Shown: positions 9,046 through 18,701, counted from the stretch's first letter. The stretch: DNA of 39,317 nucleotides from Nitrincola sp. A-D6 (GCF_000764495.1 NZ_JRLB01000036.1:1-39317); one strand, 5' to 3'. Notes: generated by a model not told the origin, from the sequence alone. Made by a program: numbers and translations.

Positions 9046-10232
9046 GACGTATCCGCTAGCCGCTCATCTGCGGCTGTTTCGGGCAAACTGAAGTAAAACG
9101 TAGCACCCTGACCTTCACCGTCCGAGGTCACCCAGATACGTCCGCCATGACGCTGTACTATTTTTTTACACAGTGCTAAGCCAACGCCCTGACCTGGATA
9201 AACGTTACGATGCTGTAAACGCTGAAACACTTTAAACAGCCGCTCAAACTGCGCTGGATCTATGCCTATACCCTGATCAGTCAGAGCGCATTGCCAGCCT
9301 GATATTGTACGTGTAAAGGTTATGCAAATCTGTGGTGCTTGCCTGGGTTTGGCATATTTGATCGCGTTGGCTAGCAGGTTTTGAAACAGTCGCGTCAGCT
9401 CATCCGCATTGGCAGTGATCACGGGCCAGGCACTTTCAGGTATATCTATCTGTGCGCCACTGGCAAGAATTTCTGAGTGTAAAAAGCGGCAGGCTTCATC
9501 AAAGCAGTGCTTAAGATCCACGGTCTGCATGGATTGGTTAATCCGTCCCACACGCGAGTATTCCAGCAAAGACACCATCATTTCATCCAAACGCTCAGCA
9601 CCATCAACAGCAAAGTCTAACATCTGCCGGTTATCATCGCTGAGATCATCCCCTAAGCGTCGTTCCAGTAGTTGCAGATAGCTTTTGATCATCCGTAAGG
9701 GTTGACGCAGATCATGGGAGGTCACATAAGCAAACTGCTCCAGTTCTGCATTGGAGGCATGCAAGGCTTTATGCTGTTCACGCAAAGACAGTTCGGTTTG
9801 CTTCAGTTGAGTCACATCATTGTGAGTACCCAACATACGTATTGGAGTAGCATCCGCATCCCGAATCATCACCCCGCGACAGCGTATCCAGACAGTAGAG
9901 CCATTTTTGTGGCGATAACGCAAAATCTGATCGAACGTTTCATCCGGGTTTTCCAGATGCCGTTGTATGGCCTGCTGCGCAATCGCCAGATCATCTTTAT
10001 CTACCAGTGCCTGCCAGGCGTCTGAGCTATGCGGCATTTCAGCCGGATCGTATCCCAGTATTTGCCAGAAACGCTCACTCATCCATTCATGCTCGGGCTG
10101 CTGTATGTCCCAGTACCAGAGTCCATCAAGCGAGGTTTGCTGGATAAAATCAAACAACTCATCACTTTGGCGCAGTTTCTCGTAGAGTTCCTTCTTGAGA
10201 TAGTGTGTTTTAAAATTATTATCACTGGGCAT
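9033..10232 (-). CDS. Cytoplasmic PAS histidine kinase
   Basis: A 399-residue soluble kinase. The N-terminal PAS/PAC (about 22-150) has DGLWYWDIQQPEHEWMSERF and WIRCRGVMIRDADATPIRML. The HisKA motif FAYVTSHDLRQPLRMIKSYL (about 168-190) is of the phytochrome-like kind. The HATPase has NAIKYAK, DQGIGIDP, FKVFQRL and GVGLALCKKIVQRHGG. No membrane segment is visible. It is the first gene of the signalling block, separated from the phosphomevalonate kinase gene by 136 AT-rich bases that may carry a promoter. It overlaps the membrane kinase gene, so both kinases probably feed the Rcp1-like receiver and/or the REC-GGDEF protein. The ligand is unknown. Confidence 0.92.
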   Translation of the reverse strand: MPSDNNFKTHYLKKELYEKLRQSDELFDFIQQTSLDGLWYWDIQQPEHEWMSERFWQILGYDPAEMPHSSDAWQALVDKDDLAIAQQAIQRHLENPDETFDQILRYRHKNGSTVWIRCRGVMIRDADATPIRMLGTHNDVTQLKQTELSLREQHKALHASNAELEQFAYVTSHDLRQPLRMIKSYLQLLERRLGDDLSDDNRQMLDFAVDGAERLDEMMVSLLEYSRVGRINQSMQTVDLKHCFDEACRFLHSEILASGAQIDIPESAWPVITANADELTRLFQNLLANAIKYAKPRQAPQICITFTRTISGWQCALTDQGIGIDPAQFERLFKVFQRLQHRNVYPGQGVGLALCKKIVQRHGGRIWVTSDGEGQGATFYFSLPETAADERLADTSCVD

Positions 10233-10368
10233 TACATATAATCCGTAGATCTAATGCTCTAAATTAAACATATTTAGTATCAAGAAGCGAGCAGAACCGG
10301 ATGATGGACTGATCTGGATCATCTGACCAGTCACCTTTGGACTAAGAGGGAGACAGAACTGCTAAAGG

Positions 10369-11317
10369 CTAATCTTGCTGTAACAATACAGCGCCTTGAT
10401 CGGCTGGTGAAATGGAAAACTGAATGAACACCGGTAAGCTTTTCGGTGTGCTTGTGCCTAACGTCAGCACACAGTCACCCAGTCCTGAACCGGATATTTT
10501 GGCTCCCAGCACGGCTGGATCCTGACGCAGCTCGGCGAGCATTTTTGCCAGCGTGGCATCATTAACACCCAATGCATCCATCAGCCCTGATAGACATGCA
10601 TAAGCCGCCCCAATGTTGTCAGATCGGCGGCTTTCAGTGCCTGTGCCGCTGCCAGACTGGTTTCACCCATTATGCGGTAGAGCTGCTGAAGCAATTGAGG
10701 TTCCTGCTGCCAGCGAGCTTCGACATAGCGCAGCACTTCAGGAGTTTTCATTTTGTAACCAGAGTAAAACAGCGACAGGATTAACCCATCAGGCACTGCA
10801 GGGGTTCGATCAACAAGGGTGATGGAGAGAAGCACACTATACCGCCAGTCAGACTGGCTGCAAGATCGGCACCAGAGCCTCGCCCTTCCTGCACCGAATG
10901 AATAATCCGCAAACCACTGTGAAAGCGCTCCAAAGGTGTGGATTCAATAGCCGCGAAATGCTCCAGCGCTACAACCATGGCAGCCGTAACCGCCGCCGAC
11001 GAACCCAGTCCGACCGTGGAGGAAAAACCTGACTCAATGATCAGATCAAAACCCGATGGTAGCTGCTTACGGTAGGCTAACACGGCAGCCAGTACAAAGC
11101 TGAGTGCTGGTTGCGGTGTGAGCTTATCAAGGTCAGCCTGATACTGACATAAGCTGCTGTCTATGTGCACCTGTCGATCAGAGCGAGGCTGTAATGTCAC
11201 TTCAATACGTGCATCAACGGCACACACCAGCGCCACCTCACCCTGTAAAACAGCATGTTCACCCATAAGCATGGTGCTGCCTGGGGCTGAGACCTTAAAG
11301 CCGGAAACTAATGGCAC
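10369..11317 (-). CDS. mvaK2: GHMP kinase, probable phosphomevalonate kinase (two frameshifts)
   Basis: GHMP kinase of about 316 residues after repair. Motif 1 is PGSTMLMGEHAVLQG, motif 2 is TVGLGSSAAVTAA, and motif 3 is AKISGSGLGDCVLTLG near the C-terminus. The segment HSVQEGRGSGADLAASLTGG resembles the GxGSGxDxAA signature of phosphomevalonate kinases, which is why I assign the second phosphorylation here. The split between the two kinases of this operon is inferred. The frame breaks near 10799 (one base lost; restores IEPLAVPDGLILSLFYSG) and near 10584 (one base lost; restores MHVYQGLMDALGVND). The start is GTG at 11317, supported by an excellent AGGAGG ribosome site five to seven bases upstream, and it overlaps the end of the upstream kinase by 23 bases. 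Confidence 0.82.
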
Positions 11318-12287
11318 CCTTTTCCTCCTGCTCCAATACCCCCCAGCGCATCGACTCTGGTAAATTTAATGCCGCCGGGTCACAGTCTGGCAACCAGGCC
11401 AGCAGCAGGCCAGCCGGCTCTCCCCGAATACTGCCAGCGCCGGAAATCTTCGCTGCACCACCCAGCCCTTCAATCTGTTGAATCAAGCCTTGTATCCTGC
11501 GAGGCACAACACCCAGTTGGCATAATAAGCGATGATTTTCACGTACCAGCAGCGCACGCTGATGATCTATCGCCTGATGCCATTGCTGCGCTATAGCGGT
11601 AAAGGCCTGCCAGATATCTGAGCCAGTGAATGCATGTCGTACTTTGTCGACACACTCACCGGTTGTCGACAGGGGAGTTCCGGTAAAGATCCAATACCAA
11701 CCGCTACCAAGCGCGGCTGATGCCAAGGGTTTGTAGCCCCCACCCTGCACCTGGATACATCCACCGAAGCTGACAGTAGCAGCATCTATATAACTGCCTT
11801 TGCCATGCTGCAAACGTTCACAGAAGTGTACCTGGTGCATAAGTTCTTCAGCAGGCAGCACAGTAGGGGAAAATAAACGCAGAAGTACGGCAATAAACGC
11901 CGCGGAAGAGCCCATACCTGCACCGATGGGCAAGTCAGAACGCCAGGTCAGATCACCACCAGGCAAGACGCTACCCTGCAAAGCCTGAACAACGCTATAC
12001 ACCAGTAAATCAGCGGGTGATGGCAGGATAGTATTAACCGGTATATGTCCCTGCTGCCAGGACTCATAGCGCAGTGCCAATAGCTCAGAACGTTGCTGGA
12101 GTTGTGTATGGTTATAACTGATCAGCCGACCACTGAAAGGATCTTTCCAACGCAGCACACCGCTATCGTCTTCAAGCAGCAGCGCATGGATATGGCGATT
12201 AACCGCCATGGCGATGGCCGGCACACCATGCACCACGGCATGCTCTCCTGTAAGGATGACTTTACCGGGTGCAGTAGCGGCACGCAT
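11295..12287 (-). CDS. mvaK1: GHMP kinase, probable mevalonate kinase
   Basis: A 330-residue GHMP kinase expected to phosphorylate mevalonate with ATP. Motif 1 is PGKVILTGEHAVVHG (residues 7-21), the ATP loop is PIGAGMGSSAAFIAV (about 120), and motif 3 is GGAAKISGAGSIRGEPAG (about 277-294). The segment ERLQHGKGSYIDAATVSFGG holds the likely catalytic Asp at the position of the HGxPSGxD motif of mevalonate kinases, but the GKGSYID wording is unusual. The start ATG shares one base with the mvaS stop (TGATG), and the end overlaps the next kinase gene, so it is tightly coupled on both sides. Alternative: this is the phosphomevalonate kinase and its neighbour is the mevalonate kinase. Confidence 0.85.
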   Translation of the reverse strand: MRAATAPGKVILTGEHAVVHGVPAIAMAVNRHIHALLLEDDSGVLRWKDPFSGRLISYNHTQLQQRSELLALRYESWQQGHIPVNTILPSPADLLVYSVVQALQGSVLPGGDLTWRSDLPIGAGMGSSAAFIAVLLRLFSPTVLPAEELMHQVHFCERLQHGKGSYIDAATVSFGGCIQVQGGGYKPLASAALGSGWYWIFTGTPLSTTGECVDKVRHAFTGSDIWQAFTAIAQQWHQAIDHQRALLVRENHRLLCQLGVVPRRIQGLIQQIEGLGGAAKISGAGSIRGEPAGLLLAWLPDCDPAALNLPESMRWGVLEQEEKGAISFRL

Positions 12288-13453
12288 CAGCAGGGAATAT
12301 ATTCACGCTTATGTTGCGTGATAGCAGCCAAGCGAAACTGCCCCTTGGTGGAGTGAGGCATTTCCACACTTTCACCCTGCTGTGGATCAGCGTAATGATA
12401 CAACGACAGGTATTCGTCATAATCAACTTCCTGACGCTGCGCCAGCATAGCCTGATGTCGCTCAGTATGCAGACACTCCCGATAGCCCGGCTGAATCTGA
12501 CCGACAAAAAACTCCGCCACACAGCCAGAACCATAGCTGAAAAAAGCGATATTTTTGCCACTGAGATCGTCCTGAAGATTATCCAGCAGCGAACACAGAC
12601 CAATGTAGATAGAGGCTGTGTAACTGTTACCTATGGCCTGATTGTAACGCAGGGTATCGGCTATCTGCAGTTCGATCTGCTCGGCTGTTAACGCACAACG
12701 ATTCAGCTTGGCCAAATGCTGATGCGCTTTTTGCGCCATACGACTGAAAGGCAAATGGTAGCAAAAATAGCTTAAGTCATTGAACTGCAAGGGACTGACG
12801 GCGGTAAAATTCTCCCAGGTTTTTTTCAGTGCCCGTAGATAAATTTTAGTGGAGTACTTGCCATCAACCAGTGCCGTATTGCGGTAGTTGGGGCGCCAGA
12901 AGTCCATCACGTCGTCGGTATAGTTACCCACATCCGCCGACACACTGAGAATACGTGGATTGTGTGTAATCAGCATAGCGACCGCACCACAGCCTTGAGT
13001 GGCTTCACCCGGTGTATTCAGATCATAACGGGCAATATCGGAAGCGATGACTAACACTTTGCTTTGCGGACGACGTGCAACCAACGCACAGGCCATTTGC
13101 AGGGCCGCCGTGGCACTGTAACAAGCCTGTTTAAGCTCAACAACACGGCAGTTAGCCTGCATACCGAGTAAACGGTGCACATAAACACCCGCCGATTTTG
13201 ACTGATCTATACCGGTTTCAGTGGCAAATAGCAGAGTGTCCACCGCATCTGGTCCAATACGGTCAATAATAGGCAACGCGGCATTGGCCGCCATGGTGAC
13301 AATATCTTCATCCGGTGCGGCCATGCCCATCTTTTCCTGACCGATACCGGCATAGTACTTCTCAGGATCAGTCTGCTGTTTTTCAGCCAACGCCCTCAAA
13401 TCCAGAAAATAGCTGGACGTATAAAAACTGATTTCGTCTATACCTACTGACAT
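12287..13453 (-). CDS. mvaS: Hydroxymethylglutaryl-CoA synthase
   Basis: A 388-residue thiolase-fold enzyme that condenses acetyl-CoA with acetoacetyl-CoA to HMG-CoA, the first committed step of the mevalonate pathway. All three catalytic residues are visible: Glu in FATETGIDQSKSAG (about 80), Cys in ELKQACYSATAALQ (about 110), and His in CYHLPFSRMAQKAH (about 233). The C-terminal YGSGCVAEFF glycine-rich segment is typical. The length matches bacterial MvaS (about 385). It starts 15 bases after the fni stop and shares a base with the next start. No frameshift is visible. Confidence 0.96.
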   Translation of the reverse strand: MSVGIDEISFYTSSYFLDLRALAEKQQTDPEKYYAGIGQEKMGMAAPDEDIVTMAANAALPIIDRIGPDAVDTLLFATETGIDQSKSAGVYVHRLLGMQANCRVVELKQACYSATAALQMACALVARRPQSKVLVIASDIARYDLNTPGEATQGCGAVAMLITHNPRILSVSADVGNYTDDVMDFWRPNYRNTALVDGKYSTKIYLRALKKTWENFTAVSPLQFNDLSYFCYHLPFSRMAQKAHQHLAKLNRCALTAEQIELQIADTLRYNQAIGNSYTASIYIGLCSLLDNLQDDLSGKNIAFFSYGSGCVAEFFVGQIQPGYRECLHTERHQAMLAQRQEVDYDEYLSLYHYADPQQGESVEMPHSTKGQFRLAAITQHKREYIPC

Positions 13454-13468
13454 AGTCGGCTTCGTTCC

Positions 13469-14500
13469 TTAACGCTCTTCGACAATAAGCGCTTTGTTCC
13501 TGAACAGTGCAGCAGTATTCGGAATACCGAGCAGAAACATCGCTGTAACATATTCACGACGCAATTTTTGAATAGCTGCGACGACGGCATCAGCCGATTC
13601 CATCGCAGGCTGCAACAGGGGCGCTGCCACCCCACAAAGCGAGGCGCCGAGTATAACAGATTTCACCATATCAATCCCATCTCTGATACCACCACTGGCA
13701 ATCAGTGTTGCGCTGTCCAGAAAGGGTTCAGCCTGACGCAATGCAAGTGGCGTCGGCAGCCCCCAGTCCTGAAATTTGAGACCAATATCGGCATCCGGAT
13801 CGAGTCGACGATGATGCTCTATGCGACTCCAGGAAGTGCCGCCGGAACCAGCCAGATCAAAAAAACGGATTTTTTGTTCCAGACCCGCCTGAATATCGGC
13901 ACAGGACAGGCCCGCACCGACCTCTTTAAGAATGATGGGAACCTGTAAGCGCGACTGTAACAGGCCAATTGACTCAGTCAAACCGCTGAAGTTGGTATCC
14001 CCTTCAGGTTGAACGGCCTCTTGCAAGGGATTCAGGTGCAGAAACAGGGCATCCGCTTCCAGCACATTAATGGCTTGCTGTATCTGCGTGTGGGTCATGC
14101 CATAATTGAGCTGTACAGCACCAATATTGGCAATAAGCACAGTCGTCGGCGCGAAACGACGCAGCGCAAAACTCTCACGCGCTTCAGGCGAGCTAAACAT
14201 AACCCGCTGTGAACCCACCCCCATCGCAACCTGGCAACGTTCAGCCGCCTCTGCCAAATTCTGGTTTATACAACGCACCAGTTCATGATCACCACCCGTC
14301 ATCGAGGAGATCAATAATGGAAAGCTCAGGCTTTTTCCCAAAAAATGACAACTGCTATCAATTTGGTTAAGGGCTAGTTCGGGCAAGGCTCTGTGTGTCA
14401 AACGGATACGATCAAACCAATTACCCTGCCGATCAGTCAGTGCGTCTTGCTCAATGGCACGGATATGTTCAATTTTACGTGCGTTGGTCTGATCACTCAT
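13469..14500 (-). CDS. fni: Type 2 isopentenyl-diphosphate isomerase
   Basis: FMN- and NADPH-dependent isomerase interconverting IPP and DMAPP (idi-2 type), 343 residues. The TIM-barrel motifs LISSMTGG (about 64-71), MGVGSQRVM, HLNPLQEAVQPEGDTNF, ILKEVGAG, DLAGSGGTSW and IASGGIRDG are all intact. HLNPLQE carries the conserved Gln/Glu implicated in proton transfer. The gene overlaps the HMG-CoA reductase stop by four bases (ATGA) and precedes mvaS by 15 bases. Its presence supplies DMAPP from the IPP made by MvaD, completing the pathway within this locus. Confidence 0.96.
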   Translation of the reverse strand: MSDQTNARKIEHIRAIEQDALTDRQGNWFDRIRLTHRALPELALNQIDSSCHFLGKSLSFPLLISSMTGGDHELVRCINQNLAEAAERCQVAMGVGSQRVMFSSPEARESFALRRFAPTTVLIANIGAVQLNYGMTHTQIQQAINVLEADALFLHLNPLQEAVQPEGDTNFSGLTESIGLLQSRLQVPIILKEVGAGLSCADIQAGLEQKIRFFDLAGSGGTSWSRIEHHRRLDPDADIGLKFQDWGLPTPLALRQAEPFLDSATLIASGGIRDGIDMVKSVILGASLCGVAAPLLQPAMESADAVVAAIQKLRREYVTAMFLLGIPNTAALFRNKALIVEER

Positions 14501-15534
14501 GGACGTTCCAGCCGGATATGCGCTTCCATCAACTCACCTGGATTGGTCTGCGCACTCAGCAGCGACAATTCGCCACAAAGCACAGTAGCTGCACAAATAG
14601 CCGCTAAACGACGTGCGTTTTCACCCGCCACACGGTCTTCACGACAACCCAGCTTGCGCAGATTTTCTTCCACAAAATCGATTCCTTTACCGTTACCAAC
14701 ACTACCCACGATCAGATTAGGCAAGGTGCAGGAAAAATACAGTGCATCCCCTCGCACCTCGGCATGCACTACGCCCTGAGACCCTTCAATGATATTGGCC
14801 GCATCCTGTCCGGTCGCCAGATAAAAGCCCAGAAGCATGTTGGCATAATGGGCATTGGCGCTGCGTATTCCGCCTGCTATCAAGGTTCCTATGAGGTTTT
14901 TGCGCACATTCAGCTCCACGACCTTTTCCGGTGTGGTATTCAGCTTACGCTCACACAGTTCTCTTGAGATCAGTATTTCACTAACGACATACTTGCCCCG
15001 ACCCAGAATGCCATTAACGGCTGTGGCTTTTTTATCAGAGCAATAGTTGGCAGAAATAGATGCGTAACGCAGCATTGGATAATGTTGCAGGATCCAGGGA
15101 ATTAGACGGTCAGCGGCATTGGTCACCATGTTGTGGCCTGAGGCATCGCCGGTGGTGAATTCAAGGCGCAGATAGATGAGATTACCGACTATCTGACTAT
15201 GCATATCAATCAACTGAGCAAAACGACTGGTGGTGGTAACCACCTGATTCATCTCCGGCTTACGCTGCAACAGAGACTGTAACGCCTGGTGCGCAACCAT
15301 GGCATTATCGGCTTCCAGAAGAATAGAGCGGGTCATACGCTCATCTATGACCGTAGTGAGTATGCCGTCGGTCAGCACGGACACGCGCGCGCCGCGACCC
15401 ACCGAATGCCACAGAGGGGTTTCATAGGTTGCCAGCGGCACACTGATTTTTTCATCCAGAGTCTGGCCGGTGATTTTCAGGGGGCCTACCCAACGCATGG
15501 GAATGGGGGCCTGTAGAATTTTATGAGACTTCAT
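14497..15534 (-). CDS. mvaA: Hydroxymethylglutaryl-CoA reductase
   Basis: Reduces HMG-CoA to mevalonate. 345 residues from the ATG at 15534, chosen over a TTG fifteen bases upstream because a GGGA ribosome site sits just before it. Visible signatures are the catalytic Glu in LATYETPLW, the substrate/cofactor segment GDASGHNMVTNA, the catalytic Lys in CSDKKATAVNGILGRGKYV, Asp in GQDAANIIEGSQG, and a C-terminal His in GELMEAHIRLER after CGELSLLSA. This pattern and the length look closer to the class I (eukaryotic/archaeal-like) enzymes than to class II MvaA of firmicutes. That class call is my reading of motifs. The gene lies 47 bases after the REC-TPR gene and overlaps fni. Confidence 0.94.
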   Translation of the reverse strand: MKSHKILQAPIPMRWVGPLKITGQTLDEKISVPLATYETPLWHSVGRGARVSVLTDGILTTVIDERMTRSILLEADNAMVAHQALQSLLQRKPEMNQVVTTTSRFAQLIDMHSQIVGNLIYLRLEFTTGDASGHNMVTNAADRLIPWILQHYPMLRYASISANYCSDKKATAVNGILGRGKYVVSEILISRELCERKLNTTPEKVVELNVRKNLIGTLIAGGIRSANAHYANMLLGFYLATGQDAANIIEGSQGVVHAEVRGDALYFSCTLPNLIVGSVGNGKGIDFVEENLRKLGCREDRVAGENARRLAAICAATVLCGELSLLSAQTNPGELMEAHIRLERP

Positions 15535-15581
15535 AGATTCCCGAACCAAAGAAACGCGGAATTTTAGCCACCTGACTCAGG

Positions 15582-17153
15582 TTATGCAATCTCTGCATCT
15601 CTGATCAGGTCACTGAAACGTTCACTCAGCCGCTGATAGCGCTGCTGTTGTTTGTTACTTAATGCACCATATTGCAACTCCATCACAATTTCGGTGCAGC
15701 GTTTAAGCACTGCTAATTGACGCATATCCTTGCGTAACGTTTCAATACCTGTTTGCAATAGATTCAGGCCCACACCAGGATTTCCGGGATCGGAGCACCA
15801 GGCAGATTCAAACGCATCAAAGGCTTCTGGCAGGGCTTTTTGACGAAACGATAGCATGCCTTTGAGGTTGTTTTTTCCCCAGTCAACTGACGACATCAAG
15901 CGTGAAACCTCCTGTTTCAGCTCTGCCGCCTGAGCGGCAAAGCGGGTAGATTCAAGACCATCAGCCAGCAGATCTGCGACACTCAACTGTGCCGCTATAG
16001 GAATCTTACGAAATTGCGCCAGTGCATCACCCGCTGCAAAATCGGCATTTTGATGCTCCCCATTCTGCCGATAGATATCGGCTGCAATCAAACGTGCACG
16101 AAAGCGTATTTGCGGGTCATCCATGCAGTCGTGCACTACTGACTCCAGCACACGGATAGCCTCGCCTATAAATTCAGCCGTTCGACCCGGTTTATCCGCA
16201 ATCTGCTGCTGTATTACCCGGACCAAACCAAAGTAATACTCTGGATTTTGCATAGCGGTATGGCGGGCATGCAGCACTGCTTGACGAAAACCATCAATAG
16301 CCACATTTAATTCTTCGGAAAAGCCCGCCCGATTACCTAACTCACCCTGCAGCAAGGATACTGAGGGTTGCAGCATCACCGACTTACGTAACAGGGTCAC
16401 ACATTGGCTACGCTCACCTTTGAGCCAATGGATACGGGCCAAAACCACAAAGGCTTCCTGACACACCTGTTGAGCATCTATAACCTGGGTCATTTCAACT
16501 CGGGCACGCTGGTAATCGGCCATATCATATGCCGTTAACCCAAGCGCAACACGAACCCAGGCTTATCATGCGCCTGACGTATACGCTCAAACACGGCCAA
16601 GGCCTTCTGATACTGCTGCTGCTCCAGGTAGATCAACCCTTTAATGCGAAAAATCAGCACACCTAATGCTGGAAACTGCTTGTGTAACTTCTCGCATTCA
16701 GCCAAGGCCTGTTCCCATTCACGTCGATCACGCAAGGCTTCGACCTGTGCAATACAGCGCTTGATGCGTAACTGCTTTTCCAGTTGCGCTCTCAGCTTGA
16801 GTTGATCGTAGGGTTTTGCCAGATAACCATCGGCAGAGAGTTCAGGAGAGCCCATAAGCAGGCTGACTTTTTGTGGGTCAACCACCAGTAGAAAACAGGT
16901 AGAATAACTGGGGCGCCCGGCAGCCTGAGCCCTTGAAGCACCTGCAAGCCGTTTTTTTCATCACGACCCAGGTCATATACCAGCATACACAGGTCGACTT
17001 GTATTTCGCTAAGCAGCTAACGGCCATATTAACCGAAGACGCCACCTCAATTCGGCGAAAGCCCATAGCAGTCAAAATCTGTCTTAGCTGCTCCAGCTCT
17101 TCCAGATTTTTTTCAACGATAAGTACTGTCTGATCAGAGAAAAGTGCTGCCAT
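15582..17153 (-). CDS. Response-regulator-like protein with TPR domain (three frameshifts)
   Basis: About 524 residues once repaired: an N-terminal receiver domain (1-125) and a long helical C-terminal region with TPR-like repeats (for example REWEQALAECEKLHKQFPAL and QYQKALAVFERIRQAH). The probable phospho-acceptor is in LVYDLGRDEKNG and the C-terminal lysine in YLAKPYDQ. The usual acidic pair is replaced by Glu-Lys (LIVEKNLEEL), so Mg2+ binding and phosphorylation may be weak or absent. Breaks are near 17001, 16893 and 16540, each one base lost. Repair gives LAKYQVDLCMLVYDLG, VILPVFLLVVDPQK and FVLRLGLTAYDMADY. It is the first gene of the leftward mevalonate cluster and precedes mvaA by 47 bases. 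The partner kinase and target are unknown. Confidence 0.82.
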
Positions 17154-17303
17154 GGCCCAGACTTCTAAATAACTATCTGAAAAGTAGCATGAAAATCGGC
17201 TTGATTACCACTAATTAGCCTTTTCAACAAAGCAGCTTGGTAAAAACACACTGGTAGAAACGTGTTTGCAAGCAAGATGGCAACTGACTGGAGTAAGAAG
17301 ACG

Positions 17304-17337
17304 CCAGGCAGAATGTACATCTGTACAACCTGCCTGG
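17304..17337 (-). terminator. Hairpin downstream of argG
   Basis: Outer arms CCAGGCAG (17304-17311) and CTGCCTGG (17330-17337) are complementary, and the inside contains a second pair, TGTACA/TGTACA. The stem lies 20 bases beyond the argG stop. There is no strong U-tract on the minus strand, so termination is plausible but not certain. Confidence 0.55.
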
Positions 17338-17357
17338 CAGCTGATGCTGATAACAGA

Positions 17358-18574
17358 TCAGAACTTTCTGCCTTTACTGGCCGCAATGCGCATACGCAAA
17401 GCATTCAGCTTAATAAAGCCTTCAGCATCTTTCTGATCATAGGAACCAGCATCATCTTCAAAGGTAGCAATGCTTTCATCAAACAGACTGTCAGGCGAGC
17501 GACGCCCCACGACACTGACGCTGCCTTTATACAATTTCACCCGCACATCACCGTTTACGTGACGCTGAGAGTAATCGATCATTTCCTGCAGCATCTTGCG
17601 CTCTTCCGACCACCAGAAACCGTTATAAATAACCTTGGCATAGCGCGGCATCAACTCATCTTTCAGATGTGCTGCTTCACGATCCAGCGTCAGGGATTCG
17701 ATGGCACGGTGCGCCTTAAGCATGATGGTGCCACCCGGTGTTTCATAACAACCCCGTGACTTCATACCAACAAAACGGTTTTCGACAATATCCAGACGAC
17801 CGATACCGTTATCACCACCAATTTTATTCAGAGTTTCAAGCACAGTAGCTGGACTCATGGGCTGACCATCGATCGCAACGATATCACCCTTTTCATAAGT
17901 CAACTCAAGGTAAGTCGGCTGATCCGGTGCAGCTTCAGGCTGACACTCCAACGCCACATATCATCTTCAGCTTCTGCCCAAGGATCTTCAAGAATGCCAC
18001 CTTCATAGGAGATGTGCAGCAAGTTGGCGTCCATGGAGTAAGGGGATTTCTTTTTCTTGCTGCTGAAGTCGACCGGAATATTGCGCTCTTCACAGTACTT
18101 CATCAGGGTTTCACGGGAGGTTAGATCCCATTCACGCCAGGGCGCAATAACCCTAACGCCTGGTTTGAGCGCATAGGCACCCAGCTCGAAACGCACCTGA
18201 TCATTACCCTTGCCAGTGGCACCATGGGAGATCGCATCAGCACCGGTTTCATTGGCAATCTCTATCAGTCGCTTGGCAATCAAGGGACGCGCGATAGAGG
18301 TACCCAGCAGGTATTCGCCTTCATAAATTGTATTGGCTCGGAACATCGGGAAGACGAAGTCACGCACAAACTCTTCACGCAAATCTTCGATATAAATCTC
18401 TTTCACACCCAGCGCCTGGGCTTTGCTGCGCGCAGGCTCAACTTCTTCACCCTGACCCAGGTCAGCAGTAAACGTAACAACTTCGCACTGATAGGTATCT
18501 TGCAACCAGCGCACTATCACAGAGGTATCCAGACCACCGGAGTAAGCCAGAACAACCTTCTTGACGTCGGACAT
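17358..18574 (-). CDS. argG: Argininosuccinate synthase (frameshifted)
   Basis: Joins citrulline and aspartate using ATP to give argininosuccinate in arginine synthesis. The N-type ATP pyrophosphatase loop [15 protein letters not shown] is at residues 9-23. [16 protein letters not shown] and the citrulline/aspartate-binding segments [10 protein letters not shown] and [17 protein letters not shown] follow. The reading frame breaks near 17938: one lost base (CCC read as CC in the gene) separates DDMWRWSVS from [19 protein letters not shown]. Repaired length is 405 residues, normal for ArgG. A GGGAG ribosome site lies eight bases before the ATG. argD and argF are nearby on the other strand, so arginine genes are grouped but not in one operon. 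A break in such a gene argues for a sequencing error. Confidence 0.95.
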
Positions 18575-18701
18575 ATTGATGCTCCCGATTTAACCAACTC
18601 CGGCTGTCTTGACCGGAGTCTGGCGACTAATAGATAAAACCCGATAATAACAGATTGCCGCAGGGCTTGCCTGCCAATCAGGACAGATGCGCTTTAAACG
18701 C

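Noticed and set aside
12262..12603. 113-codon minus-strand frame overlapping mvaS
   Set aside because: It is an out-of-frame shadow of mvaS, which has all three catalytic residues intact.
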